A stretch of DNA of 64,000 nt, taken from the NCBI GenBank assembly GCA_013215295.1, contig JABSOZ010000003.1, positions 496,001-560,000 of the forward strand, written 5' to 3'. Positions 53,098-63,726 of this stretch are shown in pieces (the first letter of the stretch is position 1; each line of letters begins with the position of its first letter). The notes under the pieces are model-generated. The model saw nothing but the letters and a program-made list of their open reading frames with translations. It ran no database searches and was not told the DNA's origin. The position numbers and the translations under genes are program-made. The DNA comes from Colwellia sp. (GTDB lineage: Bacteria > Pseudomonadota > Gammaproteobacteria > Enterobacterales > Alteromonadaceae).

Positions 53098-54609
53098 CTA
53101 CATATTATATTCAACCATAAGTGAGGCATTAAAGTCTGATTCATTACTAATATCATTATAAAATGTTGAATGACTAAAGTCGGTCGCTAAAGTAAAACGC
53201 CAGTTTTTATAATCATGTTGCACGCTACTTGATACCATCCAAACTTGTTCTGCAATACTAGTTACCGTGTTGCCTATTATTGGGTTTTCAGGGGCTTTGT
53301 CCTGATTATCATAATTTAAATCTAAATAACGTATTTTTGTGGTGAGTCGTGTATCTATACCCAACTGAGAAATAGCGCCTAATACATAAGTTTTGGCATC
53401 ATTGTCATAACTACTACCAATATTACGGCCATTATAACGCATACCTGTTGCATAACTCCCGTGTTCATAATAACAATCACCAATATTATCTCTTTCACCG
53501 CAATCAGCCAAACTATCCGCGATCTCAATAAAAACGGTACTTGCTTTGCCAAAAATGGCTAAATTAGCGTCAAAACCGATTTGGGGTTGTGCTTTGGTGA
53601 AATATTGTAATGTACCTTCACTACCATCTTCGGCAAATTTTTGTCCGTAAACACTCATTGGAATACTAAACAACTTAAAGCTATAACGGAAATCGTATCC
53701 GGCTTGTTGATTGGCTGGGTTTGGTGAGTTTTCATTACAAACAACATCATCTATACCACAATTAGTTTTGCCTAGGAGTACATCACTAAAAATTGAAAGA
53801 CTATGGGAACGCCCATCACCTCCCCATTGTGCTAAGCGAGTAATGCCTAATTCTAGATTTTTGAAAGGTTTCAAATTAAACCTAAATCCCCACAGTAAAG
53901 TATTTTTAACTACACGGTTATCATCCATTTTTCCCATGAAACTCGTAACTGTCCATGGGATTTTAAATTCAGTAAAAGGAACGATAAGTGGCTCGGCTGA
54001 TTTACGTGAAATTGCTAGAGCAGTAATTGGGCGAGCGTTATTGGTTAAACTTAAACTGGTATCCCACGTTGGGCCATACCAGCGGTCTTGCCGACCCAAT
54101 GAAACTACCCAATTACCAACAAATGCTGCAATGTAGCTGCCATCTAAACGTTTTTTCTCACCATCAGTAGGATTATTGGTATAACTGGGTGCAAATTTAG
54201 CGGCGAAATTTTTGAACATCGTACTTGAATGAACACTGATGCTATTCTTATCGCTTGCATGGTCACCAAATGTGGAGAAACGTTTATTCTCAAAACCAAT
54301 TTTCGCTTTTACACGTGTTTGATTTTGTTCGGCTAGTTTGAATTGGTGCTTAATATAATGATAGGCACTTTGCTGATTTGAGCTTAAATTATCGAGGTCG
54401 ATGTTTTTAATATCGCGAATAATATCGTGCCACATTAATGGATATGTTGTTACAGGCGTAATAATGTGACCAGAGTCAGCCAGTAATTGAATGTTAGCTT
54501 TCAAATAAATGTCAGAAGTATCTATCCAAGGCTCTGCTAGAGAATAGGTGTTTAAAGACATGCCTACCGCTAATATTAGCGCAGCAAAAATGGTGTTAGA
54601 AGATAACAT
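53098..54609 (-). CDS. Capsule assembly Wzi-like outer membrane protein
   Basis: Signal peptide, EPWIDTSDIYLKANIQLLADSGHI, WVVSLGRQDRWYGPTWDTSLSLTNNARPITALAISR, C-terminal aromatic-rich beta strands. Confidence 0.8.
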   Translation of the reverse strand: MLSSNTIFAALILAVGMSLNTYSLAEPWIDTSDIYLKANIQLLADSGHIITPVTTYPLMWHDIIRDIKNIDLDNLSSNQQSAYHYIKHQFKLAEQNQTRVKAKIGFENKRFSTFGDHASDKNSISVHSSTMFKNFAAKFAPSYTNNPTDGEKKRLDGSYIAAFVGNWVVSLGRQDRWYGPTWDTSLSLTNNARPITALAISRKSAEPLIVPFTEFKIPWTVTSFMGKMDDNRVVKNTLLWGFRFNLKPFKNLELGITRLAQWGGDGRSHSLSIFSDVLLGKTNCGIDDVVCNENSPNPANQQAGYDFRYSFKLFSIPMSVYGQKFAEDGSEGTLQYFTKAQPQIGFDANLAIFGKASTVFIEIADSLADCGERDNIGDCYYEHGSYATGMRYNGRNIGSSYDNDAKTYVLGAISQLGIDTRLTTKIRYLDLNYDNQDKAPENPIIGNTVTSIAEQVWMVSSSVQHDYKNWRFTLATDFSHSTFYNDISNESDFNASLMVEYNM

Positions 54610-54774
54610 GTTAGGAAATATCCATTAAATAGTTTTACAGTTTCATTTTTTTTTATAAAGGAAAGTGTACATTAACGCAGAAAATCAAATTATACGTGTT
54701 TTCATCACTGTTATATATAGATAAAAGGGTGATAATTAACAGGTCTTTATTTTAATAGTTAAGTGGAATGTTTC

Positions 54775-55751
54775 ATGTCTTCAAAACGTTATTTATTTTA
54801 TATTTCTCAAAATTACGCTTATGCTATTTTACGACCTCTGCAAAGAGCTATATTAGGGAGAGGTGACCAAGTTGCTTGGTTTTTAGAGGGGAAATAGGTC
54901 AATGCGGACTTTCTAACCCTCGATGAATGTCAGTTAATGTCAATTGAAGAAATAAAAAGATATCACCCTGTAGCTATTTTTTACTCTGCGAATGTAGCAC
55001 CTACTTTTTACCTGGTATTAACGTTGCTCTCTTTCACTGCTTTGATGCTGGGAAAGTTGATAAAAAAGGTAATAATGACCATTTTAAAATTAGAAATCGT
55101 TTTGAACTTTATTATACTCAATGCCCAAGCACAACAGAGCCTTTTCTAGCATTAGCGAAAAAATATAACCATTTTAAAGTTACTGAAACTGGATGGTGTG
55201 CGGTTAGATAGGCCTTTTTTAGAGGATGAGAATAGCGCGGTACGTAAACCAACTATATTATTGAGTTCTACTTTTTCAAAAAAACTTTCTTGTGCTCCTC
55301 ATTTATTTTAAACGGTAAAAAATATTAGTAAATTAAATAAATGTAATTGGCTAGTGCAACTGCACCCTAAAATGCCTATCGAAATTGTTAATCAATATAA
55401 ATCTATCCAAAGTGACAACTTAACCTTCATTGAAACTGATGATGTTCAACCACTATTACAAAAAGCTGATGTTATGGTTTGTGATACATCTTGAGTTTTA
55501 ATGATGTTTTTACTATTGGGCAAACCTGTAGTTACATACAATAATATAGCGCCCAAAAACTACTTCAGTTAATGGAGCATATTGAGAGATTTATCAATAT
55601 GACTCATCCATATAAGGACAGTAGATCTTCCATAAGAGGGTTAAATGCTGCTGTTGAAGTATTGTCTGGTAAATTATCATTAGGCAAAAAACCAATAGAT
55701 TTTTTTCGTCAATTTAAAATGCGTAAAAAATTAAAATATTGGCAGGTGTAA
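54775..55751 (+). pseudogene. Decayed CDP-glycerol glycerophosphotransferase-like gene, paralogue of 48695..49735
   Basis: [45 protein letters not shown]... then 1-bp frameshift at APTF, FHCFDAGKVDKKGNNDHFKIRNRFELYYTQ..., ADVMVCDTS*VLMMFLLLGKPVVTYNNIAPKNY..., end FFRQFKMRKKLKYWQV*. Confidence 0.92.
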
Positions 55752-55994
55752 ATACAAGCGCTTTTTCGGGCTGACTATAATCAATAGTTTTAAACATTGA
55801 TAAAATACTTGCTAAAAGGCATTGAACGGGGTTGCTTTTAATAGAAAATAAGGACCTCCACTATATAGGTTAGCAAGTGCTTTGTTAAACAATAATAGAG
55901 TTATAAAAAGTAAGTATTTATATTTGTGTAAAAAGCCAACATAAAGTAAAAATAGTACAGACTATTTGTTAGCTTTTTTCCAACATTACAGATG

Positions 55995-56594
55995 TTATTT
56001 CCAATTATCCATTGAACCTTTTCGACGAGCAGTAAGCCTTGGAATAATTAATCCTAAAACTAAGCCAATAATTAGTACTATGGCACCATTAAAAAACCAC
56101 TCTTTTTTGATATTAGTATCTTGATCTTTTAATTGTGAACGAGTTGAAATCAATGTTTTATTTAATTCGCTAATTTCGTTGTTAAGCAAAGACTTTTCTT
56201 TACTTAGCTTATCAATAGTATTGTTTGCTGCGGTTAACTCTTCTGACATACTATCAGTATTACTTGTTGTGTTCGCTAGCCTTTCATTAAGTTCGGCAAT
56301 AACAAATCGTAAACCTGGTTTTGGTGAAACGTATTTACTTTCAACCCAGACATTTCGATTTTTTTCATCGATAATTTCCGAGTAATTATTTTCGTTATTG
56401 CCTGTTACCTTCACTTCCGTGCCTGAATTTATACTGCCTAAAATACGATAATTGTTACCAGCACCTGAGTGCATATAAATAAATAAATCGTCCGAAATAT
56501 ATCCAGTTACAAGGTTAGACGGGGCATCTTCTGCAAGAAGAGGGAAAGATAAACTAAGAACTAAACTAACCAATAAACCTTTTAAGATCTTCAT
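55995..56594 (-). CDS. ygiM: SH3-domain membrane protein (YgiM / TIGR04211-like)
   Basis: Signal peptide, SH3b region, coiled coil, C-terminal TM IVLIIGLVLGLIIPRLTARRK. Confidence 0.82.
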   Translation of the reverse strand: MKILKGLLVSLVLSLSFPLLAEDAPSNLVTGYISDDLFIYMHSGAGNNYRILGSINSGTEVKVTGNNENNYSEIIDEKNRNVWVESKYVSPKPGLRFVIAELNERLANTTSNTDSMSEELTAANNTIDKLSKEKSLLNNEISELNKTLISTRSQLKDQDTNIKKEWFFNGAIVLIIGLVLGLIIPRLTARRKGSMDNWK

Positions 56595-56776
56595 TAAACT
56601 ACCAGTAACGTTTGTAAAATAATTAATAGCAAAATATTAGGGCTTTGCAGGATTGATAGCAAGTTAAGTTTACGGACAATAAGGTGTTTTTGTCAAAAAA
56701 GTCCTTTATTATCGAAATTTTGTAAGCAAAGCATTGTTAGTTACTTGTTTTCATATGTTGCTGTTGTAAACTCAAG

Positions 56777-58309
56777 ATGTTGATAGGACGAAAATATTAT
56801 TGGAAGAATATGGTTACCGAAATTGAGCTTAAATATTTTGTTACAAGTAAGAATACTCAAGAAAATATTACACAGTTATTTACCGAACAACAGTTATCAT
56901 TTAGCTGTGTAAAAAAGAAACTATCTAACTGTTATTATGACACCACTGATTTGAATTTTCGCCATCATGATATGGGGCTCAGAATTCGAGGTTGTGATGG
57001 TCAACTAGAGCAAACCATAAAAACCGCTGGTGTAGTTATTGCTGGTTTACATCAGCGACCAGAGTATAACGTTGATATTGAAAATAATTTCCCTGAACTG
57101 GCTTTGTTTCCTGCAGAAATCTGGCAGTCAGATCAAGATGTAGCACAACTACAAAAATTACTAATCCCTCTTTTTTCAACTGATTTCACCCGTATTATTT
57201 GGTTAGTGACTTTGTCTTCAGGTTCAGTAGTAGAGGTTGCATTTGACCTAGGAAATATAAGCAGTGATGGCAGAAGTGTTAGTATTTGCGAAGTTGAGTT
57301 AGAGCTTGTGAGTGGCACAACGTCAGATTTACTCTTCCTTGCCAAGATGATTTTTTCAGTTGTCTCGGTAAGACCAAGTAGTCAAAGTAAAGCGGCTCGG
57401 GGATATCGTTTATGGAAGAATACTCCCGTTAATTATGAAAAACCTATCACAGATCTGTTGCCCATTGACCGAAGTTTGTCAATTGCTGCTGCTTTTTCTA
57501 CCGGTCTTAATCATTGTTTAGTTCATTTACATGATCATATTGAACATTATATAACCGCACCTAGTTTAGTTGAGTTAGAAAAAATTACCGAAACCTTGGC
57601 CTTAATGCGTCATGGTTTTTGGCTTTTTACTGATTACCTTCCCGAAAAATCGGTGAAAATTCGAAATGAATTAAGCCATTTTATCCATTTACTTTCGTGG
57701 GTTGATAACGCAGTTAATTTACAAGAACTCACTAATAAAACCGGTAATTATCGACATAAGCTTAATTACAGTGAGCAACTAGTCGAGCAATTAAGAATTG
57801 AAAAGCGCCGTCTACCGACTAGCGATGATGTATTCGAGTTATTGCACGGTAAGCGCTTTAACACACTTCAAGCTGATTTGTTGGCAATGCTATTAACTGA
57901 GCAAACAGACTCTAGTGATTTGTTATTACCTTTTGCACAGCAAAGTCTAACGAATAATATGTCAATATTATTTGCTGATAGTACAAAAACGCAGCCACTC
58001 ACTAGCGAGCAATATTTGTCGCAAGCCAAATTATTGAACCGAAGTTTATTAACCGGTACGTGGTTTGGTTTATTGTTCGACCAAGAAGAACGTAAGCAAT
58101 ATCGAGCACCTTGGTTAGATATTCAACAAGGGATCAGCGAGTTGCAAACGTTGTGGGTTATTCAACAACAGTTACAAACATTGGACGAAAAACCGACAAA
58201 GCTCGTTTCATGGCAAGGGAGTAAAGTTGAAGGGCTATTAATTGCTTTAGATAGCTCGAGAAAAATAGCGCTCATAATGAAGTCATATTGGCTAGAAGAG
58301 TCGTTATAA
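56777..58309 (+). CDS. ygiF: CYTH-domain inorganic triphosphatase-like protein (YgiF-like)
   Basis: EIELKYFV CYTH start, YYDTTDLNFRHHDMGLRIR, C-terminal CHAD-like region; likely start ATG 56810. Confidence 0.83.
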   Translation: MLIGRKYYWKNMVTEIELKYFVTSKNTQENITQLFTEQQLSFSCVKKKLSNCYYDTTDLNFRHHDMGLRIRGCDGQLEQTIKTAGVVIAGLHQRPEYNVDIENNFPELALFPAEIWQSDQDVAQLQKLLIPLFSTDFTRIIWLVTLSSGSVVEVAFDLGNISSDGRSVSICEVELELVSGTTSDLLFLAKMIFSVVSVRPSSQSKAARGYRLWKNTPVNYEKPITDLLPIDRSLSIAAAFSTGLNHCLVHLHDHIEHYITAPSLVELEKITETLALMRHGFWLFTDYLPEKSVKIRNELSHFIHLLSWVDNAVNLQELTNKTGNYRHKLNYSEQLVEQLRIEKRRLPTSDDVFELLHGKRFNTLQADLLAMLLTEQTDSSDLLLPFAQQSLTNNMSILFADSTKTQPLTSEQYLSQAKLLNRSLLTGTWFGLLFDQEERKQYRAPWLDIQQGISELQTLWVIQQQLQTLDEKPTKLVSWQGSKVEGLLIALDSSRKIALIMKSYWLEESL

Positions 58310-58348
58310 TAGGTCTGTTAGATTGGCACAATAACGCAGTAGATATAG

Positions 58349-59284
58349 TTGATGATAATCATAAGGGCAAGATATTATGCAGCTTTTAGTTATATGAAAA
58401 TACGCTTAATAGTAGGTTTATTGCTAAGCAGTTGTGTTTCGTCTGTTAGTTTTGCAAGTGTTTATAATCTACCAGCGCCTGATTCAAGACTTATCGGTGA
58501 ACAAACCACACATGAAGCGGTCAAAGGAGACTACTTTCAAGCTTTAGCTGAAAACTATAACGTCGGTTTTTTTGCATTGTTGGCAGCGAATCCTAATGTA
58601 GATCCTTTTTTACTTGAGCCCGGCAGTAATATTGTTATCCCAAAGCAAATGCTTTTACCCTATGGTAAGCGTGAAGGTCTTGTTATTAATCTTGCTGAAC
58701 TACGCTTGTATTATTACCCCAAAGGAGAAAAGTTAGTTTATGTTTTTCCTGTCGGCATCGGCCGACAAGGGCTAAAAACCCCTAATTTAACGAGTATCAT
58801 TGGTGATAAACGTAAAGATCCTATTTGGCGTCCTACAAAAGCGATGCGAGAACGTTATTTTACCGAACATGGTAGAGAAATGGCGAAGGAGGTTCCTGCC
58901 GGGCCAAATAATCCATTTGGAAAATATGCACTGCGTATTGGCACCAGCGAGTATTTACTTCATGGCACGAATAAACGTTTTGGTATTGGCATGCGAGCAA
59001 GCTCTGGCTGTATTCGTATGTATGACCATGATATTGAATGGCTATATAACAATATTACCGTTGGCACACCTATACGTATTTTAGAACAACCAATAAAAAT
59101 GTCTTATGAGCATGAAGGTAAGATGATAGAACTGCACAGCCCGTTAACACCTGATGGAATGTCAGAGGCTAAATTAACTATGACGAGTGCAGTGAAAAAT
59201 TTTATTGGAAGTAATAATGATATGCTTGAACAAGTCCGTGAATTACTTGAACAGCCAAAAGGTGTTGTTATTTCTTTAAATTAG
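58349..59284 (+). CDS. L,D-transpeptidase (ErfK/YbiS/YcfS-type) with LysM-like region
   Basis: HGTNKRFGIGMRASSGCIRMYDHDIEWL (catalytic SxGCIR); signal peptide starts at ATG 58394. Confidence 0.93.
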   Translation: MMIIIRARYYAAFSYMKIRLIVGLLLSSCVSSVSFASVYNLPAPDSRLIGEQTTHEAVKGDYFQALAENYNVGFFALLAANPNVDPFLLEPGSNIVIPKQMLLPYGKREGLVINLAELRLYYYPKGEKLVYVFPVGIGRQGLKTPNLTSIIGDKRKDPIWRPTKAMRERYFTEHGREMAKEVPAGPNNPFGKYALRIGTSEYLLHGTNKRFGIGMRASSGCIRMYDHDIEWLYNNITVGTPIRILEQPIKMSYEHEGKMIELHSPLTPDGMSEAKLTMTSAVKNFIGSNNDMLEQVRELLEQPKGVVISLN

Positions 59285-59358
59285 ACATCGAATCACCCAT
59301 CACTGTTTTTCGAAATACCTTTAGTTTGCTAGAAAGCTAATGTTTATAAATTCCCAAT

Positions 59359-59389
59359 AAAAAACGAGACTAATAAGTCTCGTTTTTTA
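59359..59389. terminator. Bidirectional terminator between L,D-transpeptidase gene and serA
   Basis: AAAAAACGAGACTAATAAGTCTCGTTTTTT. Confidence 0.85.
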
Positions 59390-59419
59390 TGCTAAATGAT
59401 GTTCGTAATGTGACTTACA

Positions 59420-60664
59420 TTAATGAAGTATACGTACGCGAATTGTTCCATCAATCTGTTTTAACTCTCTTAAGGCTACTTCACTATCTTGTGCTTCAAT
59501 ATCAATAACTACGTAACCGATTTTATCATCAGTTTGTAAATACTGTGCGGCAATATTGATGTTGTGTTGAGCAAATGTTTGGTTGATTTGTGTTAAAACA
59601 CCCGGCTGGTTATGGTGAATATGCAATAATCGACTCGTACCTGTATGGCCTGGTAAAGAAACTTCAGGGAAGTTAACCGCTGAAAGTGTTGAGCCATTAT
59701 CAGAATACTTCGCCATTTTACTGGCAACTTCTAAACCAATATTTGATTGCGCTTCTTTAGTACTACCACCAATGTGTGGTGTTAATATCACATTGTCAAA
59801 TTCACGCAATGGTGAAATAAACTCTTCATCATTACCTTTTGGCTCAACTGGAAAAACGTCAATGGCTGCACCTGCTACTTTTTTACTTGCTAACGCTGCA
59901 ACTAAAGCATCGATATCAACAACAGTTCCACGAGAAGCATTAATAAAAATAACACCGTCTTTCATGTTAGAGAATTCTTCTGCTGCCATCATGTTTTGAG
60001 TTTGCACAGTTTCAGGTACATGTAAACTAACTACATCAGCTTCTTTCAATAAAGTGGGTAAACTAAATGCTTGGCTAGCATTACCTAATGGAAGTTTTGT
60101 TTCAATATCGTAAAAACGTACACGCATCCCTAAAGTTTCAGCCAAAATACCCAATTGCATGCCAATGTGACCGTAACCCACAATGCCTAATGTTTTGCCA
60201 CGAGCTTCTACTGAGCCAGCAGCAGACTTATGCCACTCACCACGATGAGCTTTAGCGCTTTTTTCAGGAATACCACGTAATAATAAGAGTGCTTCACCTA
60301 TTACTAATTCAGCGACTGAACGAGTATTTGAAAACGGTGCGTTAAACACTGGAATACCACGTTTCTGTGCGGCTTTAATATCAACTTGGTTGGTGCCAAT
60401 ACAGAAACAACCAATAGCCGCGAGTTTTTTTGCATGGCTTAATACATGATCAGTTAATTGCGTACGAGAGCGAATACCAATAAAGTGAACATTAGCAATT
60501 TTTTTGATCAAATCTTCTTCAGCAAGCGATGTACTAATACATTCAATATTGCTGTAGCCTTTCATTTTTAACTCTTCGATAGCGCTCGGGTGAACGCCTT
60601 CAAGTAATAAAATTTTAATTTTTTCTTTTGCTAATGAATTATTGATCATTTTCTCATATCTCAT
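59420..60664 (-). CDS. serA: D-3-phosphoglycerate dehydrogenase
   Basis: LGIVGYGHIGMQLGILAETLGMRVRFYD; C-terminal ACT domain; likely start downstream of first Met. Confidence 0.95.
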   Translation of the reverse strand: MRYEKMINNSLAKEKIKILLLEGVHPSAIEELKMKGYSNIECISTSLAEEDLIKKIANVHFIGIRSRTQLTDHVLSHAKKLAAIGCFCIGTNQVDIKAAQKRGIPVFNAPFSNTRSVAELVIGEALLLLRGIPEKSAKAHRGEWHKSAAGSVEARGKTLGIVGYGHIGMQLGILAETLGMRVRFYDIETKLPLGNASQAFSLPTLLKEADVVSLHVPETVQTQNMMAAEEFSNMKDGVIFINASRGTVVDIDALVAALASKKVAGAAIDVFPVEPKGNDEEFISPLREFDNVILTPHIGGSTKEAQSNIGLEVASKMAKYSDNGSTLSAVNFPEVSLPGHTGTSRLLHIHHNQPGVLTQINQTFAQHNINIAAQYLQTDDKIGYVVIDIEAQDSEVALRELKQIDGTIRVRILH

Positions 60665-60755
60665 GTAGGACTGAATAGGTCATTGTATTAGCCAAATAAA
60701 AGCATTTAGATGGCTAGATATCTAAACTAGCATATAGTGTATAAACTCTAAAGAA

Positions 60756-61412
60756 TTATTTTATCAGTTTTGCGCCATCTTGAGTGCCCAAAATTAAAAC
60801 ATCGGCACCGCGTTGAGCAAACAAACCATTTGTAACAACACCTACGATGGCATTGATATCATTTTCAAGTTTCTTCGGATCAATTATCTCTAAGTTATGT
60901 ACATCGAGAATTACGCAACCGTTATCAGTAATAACGCCCTGACGATAAACGGGGTCACCACCCAACTTAACCAATTCACGAGCTACATAGCTGCGCGCCA
61001 TAGGAATGACTTCAACGGGAAGTGGGAAACTACCTAATAATTTAACTTGCTTACTTTCATCGGCAATACATACAAAAGTTTTTGCTACGGCAGCCACTAT
61101 TTTTTCTCGGGTTAGTGCGGCACCACCACCTTTTATCATCGACATATGTTCAGTAATTTCATCTGCACCATCAACATAAACATCAATTCCATCAACATTA
61201 TTTAACTCGAAAACTTCTATGCCGTATGCTTTCAATTTTTGAGTTGACACTTCTGAGCTCGAAACAGCGCCTTCAATTTTGTCTTTTATTGTCGCTAAGG
61301 CATCAATAAAGTGATTAACCGTAGAGCCAGTACCCACGCCAACAATCGTATCATTTTTAATAAATTCGAGGGCTTTTATGGCTGCGGCTTGTTTCATTTC
61401 ATCTTGTGTCAT
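60756..61412 (-). CDS. rpiA: Ribose-5-phosphate isomerase A
   Basis: [36 protein letters not shown]. Confidence 0.97.
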   Translation of the reverse strand: MTQDEMKQAAAIKALEFIKNDTIVGVGTGSTVNHFIDALATIKDKIEGAVSSSEVSTQKLKAYGIEVFELNNVDGIDVYVDGADEITEHMSMIKGGGAALTREKIVAAVAKTFVCIADESKQVKLLGSFPLPVEVIPMARSYVARELVKLGGDPVYRQGVITDNGCVILDVHNLEIIDPKKLENDINAIVGVVTNGLFAQRGADVLILGTQDGAKLIK

Positions 61413-61464
61413 GTTTATCCTAATTTACTAGAGATTAATTAGGCAGGAGTATATCAGGACATGA

Positions 61465-62067
61465 TTAAATATCGAAGTTATAGCGAGAAGTAGGTGTAAT
61501 AATTATAGGTAAGGGGATATCCCAACTCTCAGCAGGAATTTTTTCAACTTTTTGGCAATCGTGAGCTAAGCCAATTGGCAAAAGTTTAGTTTGTTTGTTT
61601 TGTTGATATTGAATATACCAAGTAGCGAGGGTTCTATCATAAAATCCACCACCCATACCCAGTCTATTGCCACGTTTATCAAAGGCGACTAATGGTGTGA
61701 AAATGATTTCAATATTATCAACGGTAATTATATTTCTGACATCGAGTTGAGGCTCTAAAATCCCATACTTATTTTTTATCAGTGTTGAGTTTTTAGTGTG
61801 CTTTAAAAAGAGTAAATTCCCATTACTAAAAGGGTGAATGACGGGTAAATACACAGATATTTCATTTTCCCAGCACCAGTTAATGAAAGGCTGTGTATTG
61901 AGTTCTCCATCGTTAGCTAGATAAATGGCAACTCGTTTAACATGTTTGAATTCTATTTGAGTAATAAGTTTTTGACACAATAAATCAGCTTGCTCTTGCT
62001 GTTTATCAGCAGTGAGTTGGCCGCGTTTATTTCGTATTTCTTGACGAATAAAATTTCTATTTCTCAT
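61465..62067 (-). CDS. fau: 5-formyltetrahydrofolate cyclo-ligase
   Basis: PLVAFDKRGNRLGMGGGFYDRTL; 200 aa. Confidence 0.93.
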   Translation of the reverse strand: MRNRNFIRQEIRNKRGQLTADKQQEQADLLCQKLITQIEFKHVKRVAIYLANDGELNTQPFINWCWENEISVYLPVIHPFSNGNLLFLKHTKNSTLIKNKYGILEPQLDVRNIITVDNIEIIFTPLVAFDKRGNRLGMGGGFYDRTLATWYIQYQQNKQTKLLPIGLAHDCQKVEKIPAESWDIPLPIIITPTSRYNFDI

Positions 62068-62137
62068 AATCTGTAAATTTACTTAAAAGTAACCGTCTCT
62101 TAAATTATTATGACAAAAATACCGAGAAAATATCAAT

Positions 62138-62168
62138 AAAAAAGCCAACAATGAATGTTGGCTTTTTA
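62138..62168 (-). terminator. Terminator downstream of POT transporter gene
   Basis: AAAAAGCCAACAATGAATGTTGGCTTTTT. Confidence 0.85.
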
Positions 62169-62187
62169 TGAACAATGTAAATTTTAC

Positions 62188-63726
62188 TTAAGTCGCATTT
62201 ACCGTAGTATCATTCACTTTAACTGCAGGAGTTGTTTCTTCAGCATCATCTGAAGGCAAGTTTTCCCAAAATCTAGATTTGAAACCAACCAACAAGATGA
62301 TGATGCCAATACCAATACTAAATAAACTAACTTGGATATAAAGCGAAGGTATTTGAGAAACGTTATTTGGATCATAATTGCCAGCTAACAAACCAGAAAT
62401 AATATTACCAATTGAGTATGTTAAAACAAATACACCCATCATTTGGCCAGCAAAGCGTTTAGGAGATAACCTACTTACCGCACTAAGTGCTACCGGGCTT
62501 AAACAAAGTTCACCAACTGTATGTAAGAAGTAAGTTGCGACTAACCAGTATGGTGCAACCTTCATTCCTGAAGCGGCGTATTGTGCAGCAAAAAACATTA
62601 CGATAAAACCACTCGCCATGACGATTAAACCAAAGGCACATTTGATACCGTAAGAAGGGCTGACAAGTCTTTTACCTAAGTTAATCCATATAGCCGCGAA
62701 AAACGGTGATAATAAAACGATAAAAAACGAGTTGGTCATTTGGAACCAACCAGTAGGTATTTCAAATGAGCCAATTAAACGGTCGGTATAATCACGCGCG
62801 AATAAATTCAATGAAGAACCTGCTTGCTCAAACCCTGACCAAAAACAAGCTGATGCAATACAAATAAGCAATAATGCCAAAAGTCTTTTCTTTTCGTTTG
62901 GCGTAAGAGAACCACCGAAATAGATCACGCTATAATAAACAATGAAAATTAGAGAGAAGACTACAGCAACATATTGAGCAACAGTTACCGGCTCAATCGT
63001 TAACATGCCTTGGAAAATAGCAAAGGCTACTATCACTATAGTAGCTAATACTACGCCGATAATAGTCCAGCTGGTTTTTTGTGCTTTAGCTGACATCGGA
63101 GATACCGGCTTTTCACCAACACCTTGAAGCTTAGGTGCAGTCATTTTGTATTGAATTAAACCTAATGCCATACCTACAGCAGCAGCACCAAACGCCCAAT
63201 GCCAACCAACATTTTCCATTAAGTAGCCACAAATAAGGTAACCGAAGACTGAACCTAAGTTTATACCCATATAATAAATGGCATAACCACTATCACGGCG
63301 AACATCTTCATCTGAATATAATTGACCAACCATAGCGCCAATATTAGGTTTTAATAACCCAGTACCTAAAATAACAACGATTAAACCGATAAAAAATGTG
63401 GTGTCGTTAGGAATAGCTAAAATAATATGGCCAATCATAATAATGATTGCGCCGTACCAAACCGCTTTTTGTCCACCAATTAATCTGTCAGCAATCCAAC
63501 CACCAGGTAAACCCATAAAATAGACACTACCTGTATATAGCCCATATATAGCAGCTGCAGAAGCAACAGTTAAACCTAAACCGCCTTCTTGTAATGTCGC
63601 TGTCATAAATAAGACAAGTAGCATACGCATACCGTAATAGCTCATGCGTTCCCACATCTCTGTAATAAAGAGTGTTTGAAGTCCTTCCGGATGACCGAAA
63701 AAAGAACCAGTATCAGGTTTACTCAT
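62188..63726 (-). CDS. POT/PTR-family proton-dependent peptide transporter
   Basis: FFGHPEGLQTLFITEMWERMSYYGMRMLLVLFM; GTGLLKPNIGAMVGQLY; 12+ TMs. Confidence 0.94.
   Translation of the reverse strand: MSKPDTGSFFGHPEGLQTLFITEMWERMSYYGMRMLLVLFMTATLQEGGLGLTVASAAAIYGLYTGSVYFMGLPGGWIADRLIGGQKAVWYGAIIIMIGHIILAIPNDTTFFIGLIVVILGTGLLKPNIGAMVGQLYSDEDVRRDSGYAIYYMGINLGSVFGYLICGYLMENVGWHWAFGAAAVGMALGLIQYKMTAPKLQGVGEKPVSPMSAKAQKTSWTIIGVVLATIVIVAFAIFQGMLTIEPVTVAQYVAVVFSLIFIVYYSVIYFGGSLTPNEKKRLLALLLICIASACFWSGFEQAGSSLNLFARDYTDRLIGSFEIPTGWFQMTNSFFIVLLSPFFAAIWINLGKRLVSPSYGIKCAFGLIVMASGFIVMFFAAQYAASGMKVAPYWLVATYFLHTVGELCLSPVALSAVSRLSPKRFAGQMMGVFVLTYSIGNIISGLLAGNYDPNNVSQIPSLYIQVSLFSIGIGIIILLVGFKSRFWENLPSDDAEETTPAVKVNDTTVNAT

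Noticed and set aside
55929-55979. Hairpin AAAAGCCAACA...GTTAGCTTTTTT downstream of ygiM-like gene
   Set aside because: Large loop and an internal A-C mismatch; not strong enough to call as a terminator
62068-62187. Possible 6S RNA (ssrS) upstream of fau/ygfA, as in E. coli zapA-ssrS-ygfA
   Set aside because: Only 120 bp, occupied by the POT-gene terminator hairpin; too short and no 6S-like extended stem seen
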